Shown: positions 1 to 8,659 of the stretch, piece by piece
Position numbering within the stretch: the stretch's first letter is position 1
How the letters are laid out: every line of letters starts with the position of its first letter
Assembly: GCA_028284585.1 (NCBI GenBank)
Contig: JANQRK010000019.1
Span: forward strand, 54,161 to 118,160
DNA: 64,000 bases
Direction: 5' to 3'
Source: Chromatiales bacterium
GTDB lineage: Bacteria > Pseudomonadota > Gammaproteobacteria > Chromatiales > Chromatiaceae
The notes under the pieces: model-generated
The model's database searches: none
What the model was told of the DNA's origin: nothing
The model's input: the letters and a program-made list of their open reading frames with translations, nothing else
Position numbers and translations under genes: made by a program

Positions 1-2
1 AT

Positions 3-743
3 GTAGACGAACCTACTATTCCGGGACCGACAATTGTTATCGATGAAGGTGACGTAGTCGAGCTCACCTTGATGCATGTATTCGACCCAGGTGATGATGC
101 GACTCTCGAGCAAGTCAGTGTTCACGTGCATGGTGTTCATTATGACATCGTTAGCGATGGCACCCTCAAAGTTATCAATCTGGTAAGTGACCAAAGCGCC
201 ACGCCTGTTATGTCCTATACCTATGAGTGGACGGCTGCACCCGGTACGGCTGGGACATGGCCGTACCATGATCACAACATGCTCACGCTAAATGGTGCGG
301 AAGATAGAGGGCTTTATGGTGCGCTCATTGTGAATGATCGCGCTGATATTGAGACGGCCAGAGGAACCAGAATCAGGACGTCTGCTTTTTCTAGTGTCGA
401 CAAAGAATATGTGTTGTTTATTGGTGATGATGCATTCTGGGGAGAGGAAATTGATAACCGGACCGGATACCAAACGCCGCTCTGGGACAACCCTACGCTT
501 AGCGCAAAGAGAAACAGCAATGTCCGTTTTCATCTGATTGCACTGGGAACCAACACGCATCAATTTGAATTTCCGGGCTATGAATGGGTCGATCCCGGAA
601 CCAACCTAATTATTCGGGAAAAAGCAATAGGACCACTTGAAAAACATGTCTTCGCCATCAGTGCAAGGCGTAGTTCTGTCTACGAGGACGTGGATTTTGC
701 AAGTCGATCGCTGGGGATGCAGGGGAAGTTCGAGGTCAAATAA
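3..743 (+). CDS. Multicopper oxidase-like protein, 5' end outside window
   Basis: The reading frame is open back to base 3 and reads PTIPGPTIVIDEGD, a cupredoxin start, so the gene begins upstream of the window; the ATG at 69 is internal. Two of the four family copper motifs are present: HVHG (about base 126) and WPYHDH (about base 262). The motifs expected near the C-terminus are not. Where HxxHxH should be, the protein reads THQFEF. Where HCHxxxHxxxGM should be, it reads VYEDVDFASRSLGM, so the Cys and His ligands are gone although the flanking GM is kept. The family oxidises substrates with a type 1 copper and a trinuclear copper cluster, usually outside the cytoplasm. This chain alone could not hold a complete cluster. 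The following gene is a relative that keeps exactly the missing motifs. Sure of the family; function is inferred. Confidence 0.8.
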   Translation, partial: VDEPTIPGPTIVIDEGDVVELTLMHVFDPGDDATLEQVSVHVHGVHYDIVSDGTLKVINLVSDQSATPVMSYTYEWTAAPGTAGTWPYHDHNMLTLNGAEDRGLYGALIVNDRADIETARGTRIRTSAFSSVDKEYVLFIGDDAFWGEEIDNRTGYQTPLWDNPTLSAKRNSNVRFHLIALGTNTHQFEFPGYEWVDPGTNLIIREKAIGPLEKHVFAISARRSSVYEDVDFASRSLGMQGKFEVK

Positions 744-790
744 TACCATAAAGATGGTAATAAATAATATTCAATAAAGAGGACGAAACC

Positions 791-3607
791 ATGAATTCAC
801 CTATTGTTTTATTTACTAGTAAGGCAATGGCGGTACTAATTTATTTTATCCCCACATTGTTTTTTTCAAGCATCGTGTTGGCGTCGACTCCTCACGTTAT
901 AGACATTACGGCTGAGACTCTTCCCAATGGTCAGTTGGGTTACAAGATGGTTAGCCATGTAGGATCAAGTCAGAGCTATCCAGCCGACGCAGTTATTCCC
1001 GGCCCCACATTGTTTTTTCGACAGGGTGATACCGTTGAAATTAAGCTAACTAATAACACAGGTGTGTCGGTTGGGCTTAATATTCCAGGCATCCTCACCG
1101 GCACGGCTGAGGCTGCTGCAGGCGGGGGGGTACAACACTATTCGTTCACCACCAACCAGGTTGGGACACATCCTTACTATGATGAAGGGTCCGGGTTGCT
1201 TGGGCTTTTTGGTGCCCTGGTCGTCGATGCCGCGGACGGATTCGTGCAAAGCTATGTGGATGATGATAAGGATGGCACCATTACACCCACTCATGTGGAT
1301 GACTTGGTTAAGCAATATGTCATGTTTATGGTCGGCTCCACCTTTTGGGGCGCCGAAATTGTAAACAATACGCAAACACCCTTGTGGACAAATCCCGTGC
1401 TAGGGGCAACCCTGGGCGATGTGGTTCGTTTCCATGTCTTGTCCCTCGAGCATGACCACACCTTTCACCTGCATGCGCATCGCTGGTTGGAAGAGGTTGC
1501 GCCAGCCAATCAGGGAGCGATGCCCAGCATTATCGATACGAAAATTCTGTCTGGAAAAGCGGATAGTCATGCCTTTACGGTCAAAGCGGGAGCGGGTGTC
1601 GGCGCGGGTAATTGGCATATGCACTGTCATCTCGTTTCACATATGGAATCTGGCATGACGGGCAGCTTCCGCGTGGATGAAGGTGGACCTGGGGACAGCG
1701 TGGCGGGCGCAACACCCTATGGCGCGATTCTGTTGAGTGACAACCAGACTGATCCAGGCGTTGTGACATTTGAAATTTCCGATGAGCCGGGGAGCTGGTT
1801 TAGAAGCACACGTGGCGGAGCCATTGTCGATCCCATGGGCCCTCTTGGCGCACTAAATATAAAAACGCAATCATTAGAAGTGATGGCCCCTGGTGGCACC
1901 GTGCACTTCGTTATGTCGGATACTAATACAGTGCATAGCGTTACATCATTATTGTGGCCAAGCCCCGCCGATGGCAACGAAGAGGATGCAGATGAACATG
2001 GACAGCATGCCCTCCCATTCGATCAGACCAAGGCTTATCGTGGCGGTGGCACTGTACAACTGAATACACCGGGACTGTATGTCTTTACCTGTAAAGTCCA
2101 CCCCTATATGTTTGCCGCTGTGATTGTTGATGATCCCGCTACACCCGGCTTGGACTTGGGTGAAGAATTTGATCTTGTGACCGGGGCTAATGGTCTGCCA
2201 ACGAGTGGGGATCTAGCAACCCGTCTTCTCAGAACATTCTTTGTCGCGACTGCGCCAGAGAATTGGCAGGATTATACAGACCCTGCACTCTGGCATCCGG
2301 AGTATCCTGATGTTGACGTACGCATTACAGGCGGTACGGTTGTTAATTTAAAAGCTGCCCTTGAAGCGAGATATGGGCAAGACATCACGCTAGCTCCATT
2401 AACGACTCCGGCAGAGAATGGGCATCCATCCGGTGTGGGTGAGGTATGGATTAATACCCAGTTTGAAAAAACAGCCAGCAAAACGAAACCTGGCACGATA
2501 ACTGTCCTGGATACGACAGACTGGACGATCAAGCGTAAAATCGCGTTGCCAGAAATCAATATGAACAATCCACATAATATGTGGACGAGTAAAGACCAAC
2601 GAACTGTGTATCAGACACAATGGTTTGACGATAAATTGACGCTCATTCGTCAAAGTAACGGGCGAATGATGCATAATATGCGAGTGGGTGATGCGCCTGC
2701 CCATGTGATGACAATTCCAAGCAACGATGATGTGACCGTCACTATCAATGGCGAAAATAGGGTTGTTAAGCTTCCGGCAAACGGGATAAGAAATCCACGG
2801 CGAAGCACAGGCATACCTACCCAACTCCCTGGACAGATTCCGGCAAATCCGCATGGCCACTGGATCACCCCAGATGGAACAATTGTGACACCGAATATCA
2901 ATACAGCCGATACCGGCTTTTATGATGGGAGTTCTGGAGAGATTTTGGCCAGGCCTGCAGCAGGTGGAGTAACCTTCCCGGGCGCTCCACTTCCGATTGC
3001 TGTTGGTATCGGCGGTGGTAAGGTGTATACCGCGAATCTGCTGGATCACTCTCTGAACGTATATGATGTGACTGGCAATCCGATAACGCCTATTGGCCTC
3101 ATTGACGCCGCATACGACCCGACAACATTTGATGCAGGAACAAATGATGCCGCAAGTCAGTCAGGTCTTTTTCCAATTCAGACACCCGTTGATCCCACCG
3201 GCCGTGTTGTCGTGACGGCGGCAACGGGTGGGACCATTGTGGTCGTGGATACCAGCACAGATTCGATTGCGGCCGTGCTGCCCTGCGATCCTGGTTGCCA
3301 TGGCGTCAATTTTGGCGCAAAGGCTGGCGGAGGATACTATGCGTACGTGACCAGTAAGTTCTCCAACAATCTGAGAGTGGTCGACCCGGATCCGAATAAT
3401 GATGGCGATTTCTCTGACGCACTCATCGCAGGTTCTATTTCTATGGCCGACAACAATGCTCCAACGGATGATGCAGTCGCAAGCCTGGCTGGAATGGGTG
3501 GAAACGGTGTTCTTGCGATCCCTAATGTCTATGACGGTTGGGTACAGAATCTGCCTAACAGATGGAGGGCAGGATTGACAGATGCACAAATGGAGGCTCG
3601 TCCGTAA
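791..3607 (+). CDS. Exported multicopper oxidase/cupredoxin fused to a beta-propeller
   Basis: Start ATG 791 follows AGAGGA at a good distance and opens with a Sec-type signal peptide (hydrophobic stretch to about residue 32, ending VLAS). Residues about 35-300 form a two-cupredoxin unit. Its first domain has lost the copper ligands (VGLNIPG instead of HxHG; HPYYDEG instead of HxH). Its second keeps HTFHLHAH and HMHCHLVSHMESGM. A third cupredoxin (about residues 315-455) has a plastocyanin-type site, VHSV and CKVHPYM. From about residue 580 to the end the sequence resembles YVTN/YncE-like propeller repeats. Total length 938 residues is far longer than an ordinary multicopper oxidase. It lies 47 bp after the preceding oxidase fragment and probably shares its transcript. 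Likely periplasmic or secreted; substrate unknown. Confidence 0.8.
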   Translation: MNSPIVLFTSKAMAVLIYFIPTLFFSSIVLASTPHVIDITAETLPNGQLGYKMVSHVGSSQSYPADAVIPGPTLFFRQGDTVEIKLTNNTGVSVGLNIPGILTGTAEAAAGGGVQHYSFTTNQVGTHPYYDEGSGLLGLFGALVVDAADGFVQSYVDDDKDGTITPTHVDDLVKQYVMFMVGSTFWGAEIVNNTQTPLWTNPVLGATLGDVVRFHVLSLEHDHTFHLHAHRWLEEVAPANQGAMPSIIDTKILSGKADSHAFTVKAGAGVGAGNWHMHCHLVSHMESGMTGSFRVDEGGPGDSVAGATPYGAILLSDNQTDPGVVTFEISDEPGSWFRSTRGGAIVDPMGPLGALNIKTQSLEVMAPGGTVHFVMSDTNTVHSVTSLLWPSPADGNEEDADEHGQHALPFDQTKAYRGGGTVQLNTPGLYVFTCKVHPYMFAAVIVDDPATPGLDLGEEFDLVTGANGLPTSGDLATRLLRTFFVATAPENWQDYTDPALWHPEYPDVDVRITGGTVVNLKAALEARYGQDITLAPLTTPAENGHPSGVGEVWINTQFEKTASKTKPGTITVLDTTDWTIKRKIALPEINMNNPHNMWTSKDQRTVYQTQWFDDKLTLIRQSNGRMMHNMRVGDAPAHVMTIPSNDDVTVTINGENRVVKLPANGIRNPRRSTGIPTQLPGQIPANPHGHWITPDGTIVTPNINTADTGFYDGSSGEILARPAAGGVTFPGAPLPIAVGIGGGKVYTANLLDHSLNVYDVTGNPITPIGLIDAAYDPTTFDAGTNDAASQSGLFPIQTPVDPTGRVVVTAATGGTIVVVDTSTDSIAAVLPCDPGCHGVNFGAKAGGGYYAYVTSKFSNNLRVVDPDPNNDGDFSDALIAGSISMADNNAPTDDAVASLAGMGGNGVLAIPNVYDGWVQNLPNRWRAGLTDAQMEARP

Positions 3608-3647
3608 CATGGAATAGCGCCTTTGTTCGCTAACGTTATGCCTAATC

Positions 3648-3699
3648 GAACCGTCATCGACTTAAGTCGGTGGCGGTTCAATTTGGTTAAAGCCAAATT
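3648..3699 (+). terminator. Tandem hairpins after the copper-protein gene
   Basis: Bases 3648-3679 form a 16-bp arm pair (GAACCGTCATCGACTT against its partner, with two G-T pairs). Immediately after, AATTTGG and CCAAATT (3680-3686, 3693-3699) form a second stem with a 6-base loop. They lie about 40 bp past the stop codon. A transcription terminator is the simplest reading, although no clean T-run follows. Confidence 0.45.
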
Positions 3700-3799
3700 T
3701 ATTTGTAAATGTAGGTTTTGCGCTGCGTTTTTTTTTACTATGTCATGAATGTATTTTAGAACTGAGCATGTAAGGTAAGATCTGGAATTAGTAACGCAT

Positions 3800-4156
3800 T
3801 TGAATGACCTGTGTGACCCGGAATCGAAGCTCGGCGTCTTGCGCTGGCTGGAAACCGCCGCGCTACCCGACAAGCCGCTCAAGACCGTTACTCATCAACT
3901 TCGGTTGCGCAGTATGGATGCGCTGATGGCTCACCAGGATCCCGTTGATCGTGTCGTCGCCGGCCTGCTGCGGCCGCTGGTCGATCAGGCCGAGGTGCTC
4001 AGCGCCTTCGGAGTGAAAAAACCGGCCGCATCACAGCAATTATCGCTTTTGTCGTGGAGCGTCTTCGAATCGACTCTCAGAAAAACCATGACTTACGTCC
4101 CTAACTGTAGAACTCCAGTTTTAAGCTTGCAAAAGATCGCAGTCACCAGTTCGTAG
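3800..4156 (+). pseudogene. Transposase N-terminal relic
   Basis: This 118-residue frame opens with MNDLCDPESKLGVLRWLETAA and continues PDKPLKTVTHQLRLR and GLLRPLVDQ. I associate this with the N-terminus of a family of DDE transposases (IS1634/IS4-like), but that is from memory. The match stops after VDQ and the remaining residues look like a different part of such a protein, so an internal deletion is likely. No catalytic residues are present. There is no convincing ribosome site. The 190 bp before it, apart from the hairpins, and the 190 bp after it hold no gene. It separates the AT-rich copper genes from the GC-rich remainder. Confidence 0.35.
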
Positions 4157-4264
4157 GAGCATGAAAGTTCGATAAAAGCCTAATGGGGTGACATTGGTGC
4201 TAGCCTGCCGAACAGTGAGCCGGCGGGCGGCGACTCGGATGGGCTGAGGCGGGAAGAGGAACAC

Positions 4265-4327
4265 GGTTACCGCCTGCACAAGGCGGTCTATGCTTGACTA
4301 TGCCCGCGCCACCTTCGCGCGGTAACC
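4265..4327. repeat. Nested inverted repeats in the leader of the beta-helix gene
   Basis: GGTTACCGC (4265-4273) and GCGGTAACC (4319-4327) are perfect inverted copies. Inside them, ACCGCCT (4269-4275) and AGGCGGT (4281-4287) can pair with a 5-base loop. The two foldings are mutually exclusive and end just before the ribosome site of the next gene. A leader structure or operator is possible; nothing further can be shown. Confidence 0.3.
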
Positions 4328-4345
4328 ACAACAAGGAGAGTCGGC

Positions 4346-5452
4346 ATGGAGACATCATCCCTCAGGCGTGCCTTGGGCTCGCTCGCCGTGTGCGTCGCAT
4401 TTGCGCTCATCCCATTTCACTCCGCCAGCGCTGTCACCAGCATCGCAGCCGATACCACGCTCGAGGCCGACTTGTTCGACAACTTAGTGATCGTTGCCGA
4501 CGATGTGACACTAGACTGCGCTGGGTTTTCCATCATTGGTTTCCCGCCGTTCGACGGCGTCTCGCTCGACTCGCGCAGTGGTGTGACCATCAAGAACTGC
4601 ACGGTCGCGGGTTTTCTCAATGGGATCTCGGCAACCGGGGCTTCATCCCTGACCGTCACGGGCACCACCGTCGAGAACAATGCCCTAAGCGGCATGGACA
4701 TCAATGCTGCATCGACCGTGAGCCTCTCTGGTGACTTCACCGCCCGTGGCAACGGGGTGTTCGGCGTACTCATGATCAACAACTCAACCATGACCATGAC
4801 CGGCGCCAATGTTCAACTCTACGAAAACGTAGGTGGTATGCAGATCAGTTTGGGATCGACTCTATTCGTAGTCGCCGTTCCGCCAGCGCCGCCCACTAGT
4901 ATCCTGGCCGAAAACAACGTCAACTTCGGTCTCACCGTGGTGTCTAGTTCACATCTCTTCTTGTTTGGCGATGCGAGCGTCGTGCTGCAAGACAATGGCT
5001 CGAACGGCCTGTCGGTGTTCACTCAGTCGGCTGTCGAACTCGATAACGGCCCCACCATCACTGCTAGGCGAAACGCGGTCAACGGCATCTTGCTCGAGGA
5101 TTCGACGCTCAACATGTTCAATATGCCCCAGTTCACCGGATCTTCCCTGGTGCTGCGGCGCAACGAGGAAGCCGGGATCAGCGTAGGCAAGGCGAGCGTC
5201 TACGACATGAGTGGCGACGCCAGTATGGTCAGCCGCCGCAACCAAGTGGGTATGTTGGTCGACGACGGCAGCACCGCGCGACTGAGTAACGCTACCATCA
5301 AGCGGAATGACAAGGATCTCGTGTTGACGTTTGCCGCGCGAGCCGAGTTCGACGGCAACAACATCGGCAGCCTGGTCTGCGACGAAACCGTGCTCACCCG
5401 GGGTGACGAGCAATGCCCTGGTGATGACGAAGATGATGACGGCGACGACTAA
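4346..5452 (+). CDS. Secreted right-handed beta-helix protein
   Basis: ATG 4346 follows AAGGAGAG with good spacing. The first 29 residues are a signal peptide (positively charged start, ALGSLAVCVAFALIPF core, SASA cleavage region). The rest is built of short repeats of the pectate-lyase-like parallel beta-helix type, for example VTIKNCTVAGFLNGI, LTVTGTTVENN and ARLSNATIKRNDKDLVL, rich in Asn and Val at regular spacing. The C-terminus ends in an acidic run (DDEDDDGDD), and only a few Cys are present. I see no enzyme active site, so a structural or binding role outside the cell is as likely as a polysaccharide lyase. It stands alone, with a strong hairpin behind it. Confidence 0.65.
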   Translation: METSSLRRALGSLAVCVAFALIPFHSASAVTSIAADTTLEADLFDNLVIVADDVTLDCAGFSIIGFPPFDGVSLDSRSGVTIKNCTVAGFLNGISATGASSLTVTGTTVENNALSGMDINAASTVSLSGDFTARGNGVFGVLMINNSTMTMTGANVQLYENVGGMQISLGSTLFVVAVPPAPPTSILAENNVNFGLTVVSSSHLFLFGDASVVLQDNGSNGLSVFTQSAVELDNGPTITARRNAVNGILLEDSTLNMFNMPQFTGSSLVLRRNEEAGISVGKASVYDMSGDASMVSRRNQVGMLVDDGSTARLSNATIKRNDKDLVLTFAARAEFDGNNIGSLVCDETVLTRGDEQCPGDDEDDDGDD

Positions 5453-5462
5453 CTTGGTGGCG

Positions 5463-5502
5463 ATGCGCTCGGGTAGGGGGTGGCGGCTCCGCCCGAGCGC
5501 AT
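5463..5502 (+). terminator. Strong hairpin after the beta-helix gene
   Basis: An 11-bp perfect stem (ATGCGCTCGGG at 5463-5473 with CCCGAGCGCAT at 5492-5502) begins 11 bases after the stop codon. The T-rich stretch (5520-5580) comes only later, so it is a terminator-like hairpin rather than a textbook one. The next gene is transcribed in the opposite direction. Confidence 0.5.
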
Positions 5503-5583
5503 GCCCTGTCTGCTATTGCCAACTATTTTGATTCTGGTATTTGACGAAATATCAATGATTTAAGTTACTTTATTAAAGTTCTT

Positions 5584-6123
5584 TCAAGATATATCGCCGG
5601 CGCCTGCCCCTCGCTTCCTGCCGGTGAGCATCGCCCGCACGAGGTTTTCCTTGTGGGCATAGCTCGTGTAAAGCACACCGGCGACATGGATCCCCACCAT
5701 GCCCAACAGTAGGTTGGCCACCGCCTCGTGTGTTTCCTCTACCCATTCTTCACCCCAAAACATATCGAGCGTATACATCCAGCCCGTCAATGCGGTGATG
5801 CCCATCGCCACGATGAGCCCGAGGATCATCCACGAACCCGCCGGGTTATGCCCAATGTAACGTGGCTCCGCACGGCGCAACATGGCCTGGGTGAACTGCA
5901 TCACCGTGCTGGGTGAGCGGACGAACTGTCCGAATCGGGCGTACTTGGTTCCCACTAGGCCCCAAAGCAATCGAAAGGCGATCAATGCTGCCGCCGCATA
6001 GCCTGCCCAATTGTGCAACGTCGCCCATTCTTCGGCCGTCACCCATGCCACCGCGAAGCTCGCGACCAGGCTCCAATGAAAGAGCCGGACGACCGGATCC
6101 CAAACTTTGATTACCTGATCCAT
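5584..6123 (-). CDS. Cytochrome b561-family membrane protein
   Basis: The start chosen is the ATG at 6123 (MDQVIKVWDPVVRLFHW), because the family begins at this point; the frame is open upstream to 6228 but that part is the tail of the neighbouring gene read out of frame. The 179-residue protein has four hydrophobic segments. It carries the histidines expected to bind two b hemes: LFHW, TLHNW, ETHEAV and GIHVAG. Such proteins (Ni/Fe-hydrogenase b-type cytochrome family) pass electrons across the inner membrane. It begins 10 bp after the PepSY gene, so the two form an operon that diverges from the two-component genes. That arrangement is common for regulator-controlled redox pairs. Confidence 0.85.
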   Translation of the reverse strand: MDQVIKVWDPVVRLFHWSLVASFAVAWVTAEEWATLHNWAGYAAAALIAFRLLWGLVGTKYARFGQFVRSPSTVMQFTQAMLRRAEPRYIGHNPAGSWMILGLIVAMGITALTGWMYTLDMFWGEEWVEETHEAVANLLLGMVGIHVAGVLYTSYAHKENLVRAMLTGRKRGAGAGDIS

Positions 6124-6133
6124 ACCGGCACGC

Positions 6134-6397
6134 CTATAGTTTCTTGACCAACTCGAAGGTCTTCGGATTGAAATAGGCCTCGACGCGTTGCCCACTGCCC
6201 GTGGTGGCATACGCTTCATAGCAACCACGGTCGGTCTTGATCTTCTTTATCTTCCAGCCTTGGTTCTCGAGCTTTCGCTGCAACGCCTCTATGGGCTGCC
6301 TTTCGGCCTCTGGCACACGGCACAAATCAGCGCCGGAGGCGGTGGCGGAAGTCAATACGGCGATCAGGGCAACAACAGGTACTGGTTTGCTGTTCAT
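6134..6397 (-). CDS. Small exported PepSY-domain protein
   Basis: An 87-residue protein with a signal peptide (VPVVALIAVLTSATASGA) and one PepSY-type unit (residues about 30-87: EALQRKLENQGWKIKKIKTDRGCYEAYA, VEAYFNPKTFELVKKL). Single PepSY proteins of this size sit in the periplasm and are repeatedly found with cytochrome b561 genes; some are thought to modulate the partner. The mature part keeps two Cys (DLC and RGC), which could form a disulfide. It is the first gene of the minus-strand pair, directly facing the response regulator across a 147-bp control region. Confidence 0.75.
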   Translation of the reverse strand: MNSKPVPVVALIAVLTSATASGADLCRVPEAERQPIEALQRKLENQGWKIKKIKTDRGCYEAYATTGSGQRVEAYFNPKTFELVKKL

Positions 6398-6449
6398 CAG
6401 AAAGTCTCCATTGGTTTGTTCACAGGACGAGGCTATTATCGAGACGCGA

Positions 6450-6500
6450 CCTGACCGCCACCTGACGGCGCTGTCGGTTCTGGTTCAGGTTGCCGTCAGG
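6450..6500. promoter_or_regulatory. Candidate operator in the divergent PepSY/regulator region
   Basis: CCTGAC occurs twice in direct orientation at 6450-6455 and 6461-6466, one helical turn apart, which is the layout OmpR-family regulators bind. CCTGACGGC (6461-6469) also has a perfect inverted partner GCCGTCAGG (6492-6500). The block sits between the divergent PepSY and response-regulator genes, so autoregulation plus control of the cytochrome pair is plausible. Confidence 0.35.
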
Positions 6501-6544
6501 ATCGGGGCATACAGTCAAATCTTTGCAGTCTCTCGGTCGTCGTT

Positions 6545-7216
6545 ATGCGCATTCTTCTCGTCGAGGACTACGAACAGCTCGGTGATGCTGTTCAGCAACA
6601 GATTGCCGGTGATGGCCATGCCGTTGATTGGATGCGTTCGATCAGTGATGCAGAGTCCTGCTTGGCCACAACGCCATACGAGCTGGTGTTGCTCGACTTG
6701 ATGCTGCCGGACGGGCGCGGTATCGACTTGTTGAAACAACTTCGCAGGAAGGGCAGCAGCGTACCTGTCATCATTATTACGGCACTGGATCAGATATCCG
6801 ACCGTATCGCCGGATTGAATGCTGGGGCCGATGATTATTTGATCAAGCCGTTCGACCTGAGCGAACTGTCGGCACGTGTGGCTGCCGTGGGGCGCCGCTA
6901 TGCACAGAATCCCAACCCGCTGATTACCCTTGGCGATCTGACCATCGATTCGGCCAATCGATCAGTGGCCCGTGATGGCCGGACCATCGACTTGACGAGC
7001 CGAGAATGGACACTGTTCGAAGCCCTGTTGCGACGACCGAATAGGCCTTTGTCAAAGGCTGCGCTCGAAGAAAGCTTGTATGCGTTTGGCGATGAAATCG
7101 AAAGCAACACCATCGAGGTCCATATCAGCCGCTTGCGCAAAAAAATCGGTAAGCAAGCCATTCAGACGGTTCGTGGTGTCGGCTATCGTATCGGCTCAGT
7201 AGCAGCCAATGACTAG
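6545..7216 (+). CDS. OmpR-family response regulator (QseB/PmrA-like)
   Basis: The 223-residue protein has a receiver domain (residues 1-115). It shows the acidic pair in LLVEDYE, the phosphorylation site Asp51 in VLLDLMLPDGRG, the conserved Thr in IIITALD and the Lys in DYLIKPFD. A winged-helix DNA-binding domain follows (about 125-220; LTSREWTLFEALLRRPNRPLSK, IEVHISRLRKKIG, IQTVRGVGYRI). The stop overlaps the start of the sensor kinase by 8 bp, so the pair is translationally coupled. The likely targets include the divergent PepSY/cytochrome genes, because candidate repeats lie in the shared promoter. The signal sensed is unknown. Confidence 0.92.
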   Translation: MRILLVEDYEQLGDAVQQQIAGDGHAVDWMRSISDAESCLATTPYELVLLDLMLPDGRGIDLLKQLRRKGSSVPVIIITALDQISDRIAGLNAGADDYLIKPFDLSELSARVAAVGRRYAQNPNPLITLGDLTIDSANRSVARDGRTIDLTSREWTLFEALLRRPNRPLSKAALEESLYAFGDEIESNTIEVHISRLRKKIGKQAIQTVRGVGYRIGSVAAND

Positions 7217-8573
7217 CATCCAGCGTCATCTGGGCATCAGTCTATCGATCGGTATCCTGGTGCTCTGGCTCTCCGCCGCTGTTATCTCCAGCCTAATCGT
7301 ACGCCACGAACTCGACGAGGCCTTTGACAGTGCATTGCAAGAAGCCGCACAACGGCTACTCTCGATCGCTGCATTGCACACAGATGATCCTGAGTTCACG
7401 GCCCAAGATGAGGACTCCAGCGCTGCTACCTACCAGAGAAGCATTCGCCTAAGCGATCATGCTGAGCTCTTGACCTATGTCGTGAGGGACCACAAGGGCA
7501 ACATCCTGCTGATATCCCACGATGCCGATCTGGACACCTTTCCCGAAGAGACATGGGTAGGGTTCCGCACCAGTCCGACACACCGACTGTACGCCGAGCA
7601 GGCCACAGCGCCGGGCATCGGCATCACGATCGCAGACCCCTTGGCGCATCGTCGCGAGGCATGGCTCGAGGTGATCAGTGCGCTCGTGGTCGCGTTGCCC
7701 CTACTCATACTCATGAGTTTCGGTTTGGTCTGGTTCATTGTCCGGCGCAGCATGCACAGCGTGCATGCGGTGCGCTCGCAGATCGAAAGCCGCAGCGGCA
7801 CCAATCTTGCGCCGCTGGACGCGGACGATCTTCCGACTGAACTGAGTCCCATCGCTGCATCCGTCAACCACCTGATGGATCGACTGAGGCGCGCCTTGGA
7901 ATCCGAACGCAGCTTCGCGAGCAATAGTGCGCACGAACTGAGGTCTCCGATAGCGGGCGCGCTAGCGCAGACGCAACGGCTGGTCGCGCAACTACCCGAA
8001 GGTGATCACCGGAGTAGGGCGCGTGAGATCGAAGCTTCCCTCGCCGGTATCGCGAAGCTGTCGGAAAAGCTGATGCAGCTAGCGCGTGCTGAGTCGGGCG
8101 CTCTGCTCTCGACAGAGACAGCAGACCTCTTTTCTGTAATCAAGCTGGTATTGGACGAGTTCGATAGGGCGGGTGAGGGTGCCAAACGATTGCATTTCCA
8201 GTGCCAAGGGGCGCAGCGATTCATGACGCGACTCGACCCAGACGGCATGGGGATTCTGCTGCGCAATGTCGTTGAAAACGCGCTGAAACACAGTCCCACG
8301 GCATCAAGGGTGGATATCGTTGTGAAGTCTGATGCCAATGAAATCCGTGTGATCAACCGGGGCGCCGTTGTCCCGCCAGCGGACATCGAATCGCTGAGGA
8401 TGCGTTTTGTACGGGGGTCGGCAAAGGCAAGCGGCGCAGGACTGGGTCTTGCGATCGTAGAGGCCGTTACCCAGGGCTCCGACATCAGTGTCGAATTGAA
8501 TTCACCGGCGACGGGGTACAAAGATGGGTTCGAAGTCCGATTGAAGTCTCGGTCGAGGGTGGTGAAGACCTGA
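7209..8573 (+). CDS. Membrane sensor histidine kinase (QseC-like)
   Basis: The 454-residue protein has a first membrane helix at about residues 12-31, a periplasmic domain of about 120 residues, and a second helix at about 155-178. A HAMP-like linker follows. The dimerisation domain has the phospho-acceptor His in SNSAHELRSPIAG. The ATPase domain shows the N-box LLRNVVENALKHSP and the G-box GAGLGLAIVEA. It is coupled to the response regulator upstream. A truncated, diverged copy of its second helix and ATPase domain lies 2 kb downstream beyond treZ, so this region once held a duplicated gene. Function as the partner of the preceding regulator is safe; the stimulus is unknown. Confidence 0.93.
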   Translation: MTSIQRHLGISLSIGILVLWLSAAVISSLIVRHELDEAFDSALQEAAQRLLSIAALHTDDPEFTAQDEDSSAATYQRSIRLSDHAELLTYVVRDHKGNILLISHDADLDTFPEETWVGFRTSPTHRLYAEQATAPGIGITIADPLAHRREAWLEVISALVVALPLLILMSFGLVWFIVRRSMHSVHAVRSQIESRSGTNLAPLDADDLPTELSPIAASVNHLMDRLRRALESERSFASNSAHELRSPIAGALAQTQRLVAQLPEGDHRSRAREIEASLAGIAKLSEKLMQLARAESGALLSTETADLFSVIKLVLDEFDRAGEGAKRLHFQCQGAQRFMTRLDPDGMGILLRNVVENALKHSPTASRVDIVVKSDANEIRVINRGAVVPPADIESLRMRFVRGSAKASGAGLGLAIVEAVTQGSDISVELNSPATGYKDGFEVRLKSRSRVVKT

Positions 8574-8659
8574 TTGTCGTTAAGACCCCGCAGCGATGGC
8601 GAGCCCATTGACCCCTTTGCCGGATAAGCAGCATCGCGCGCGGTGATCTATACGATGGA

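Noticed and set aside
6188..6701. Long plus-strand frames over the PepSY gene and control region
   Set aside because: They are antisense or out of frame to the PepSY and response-regulator genes and show no family resemblance.
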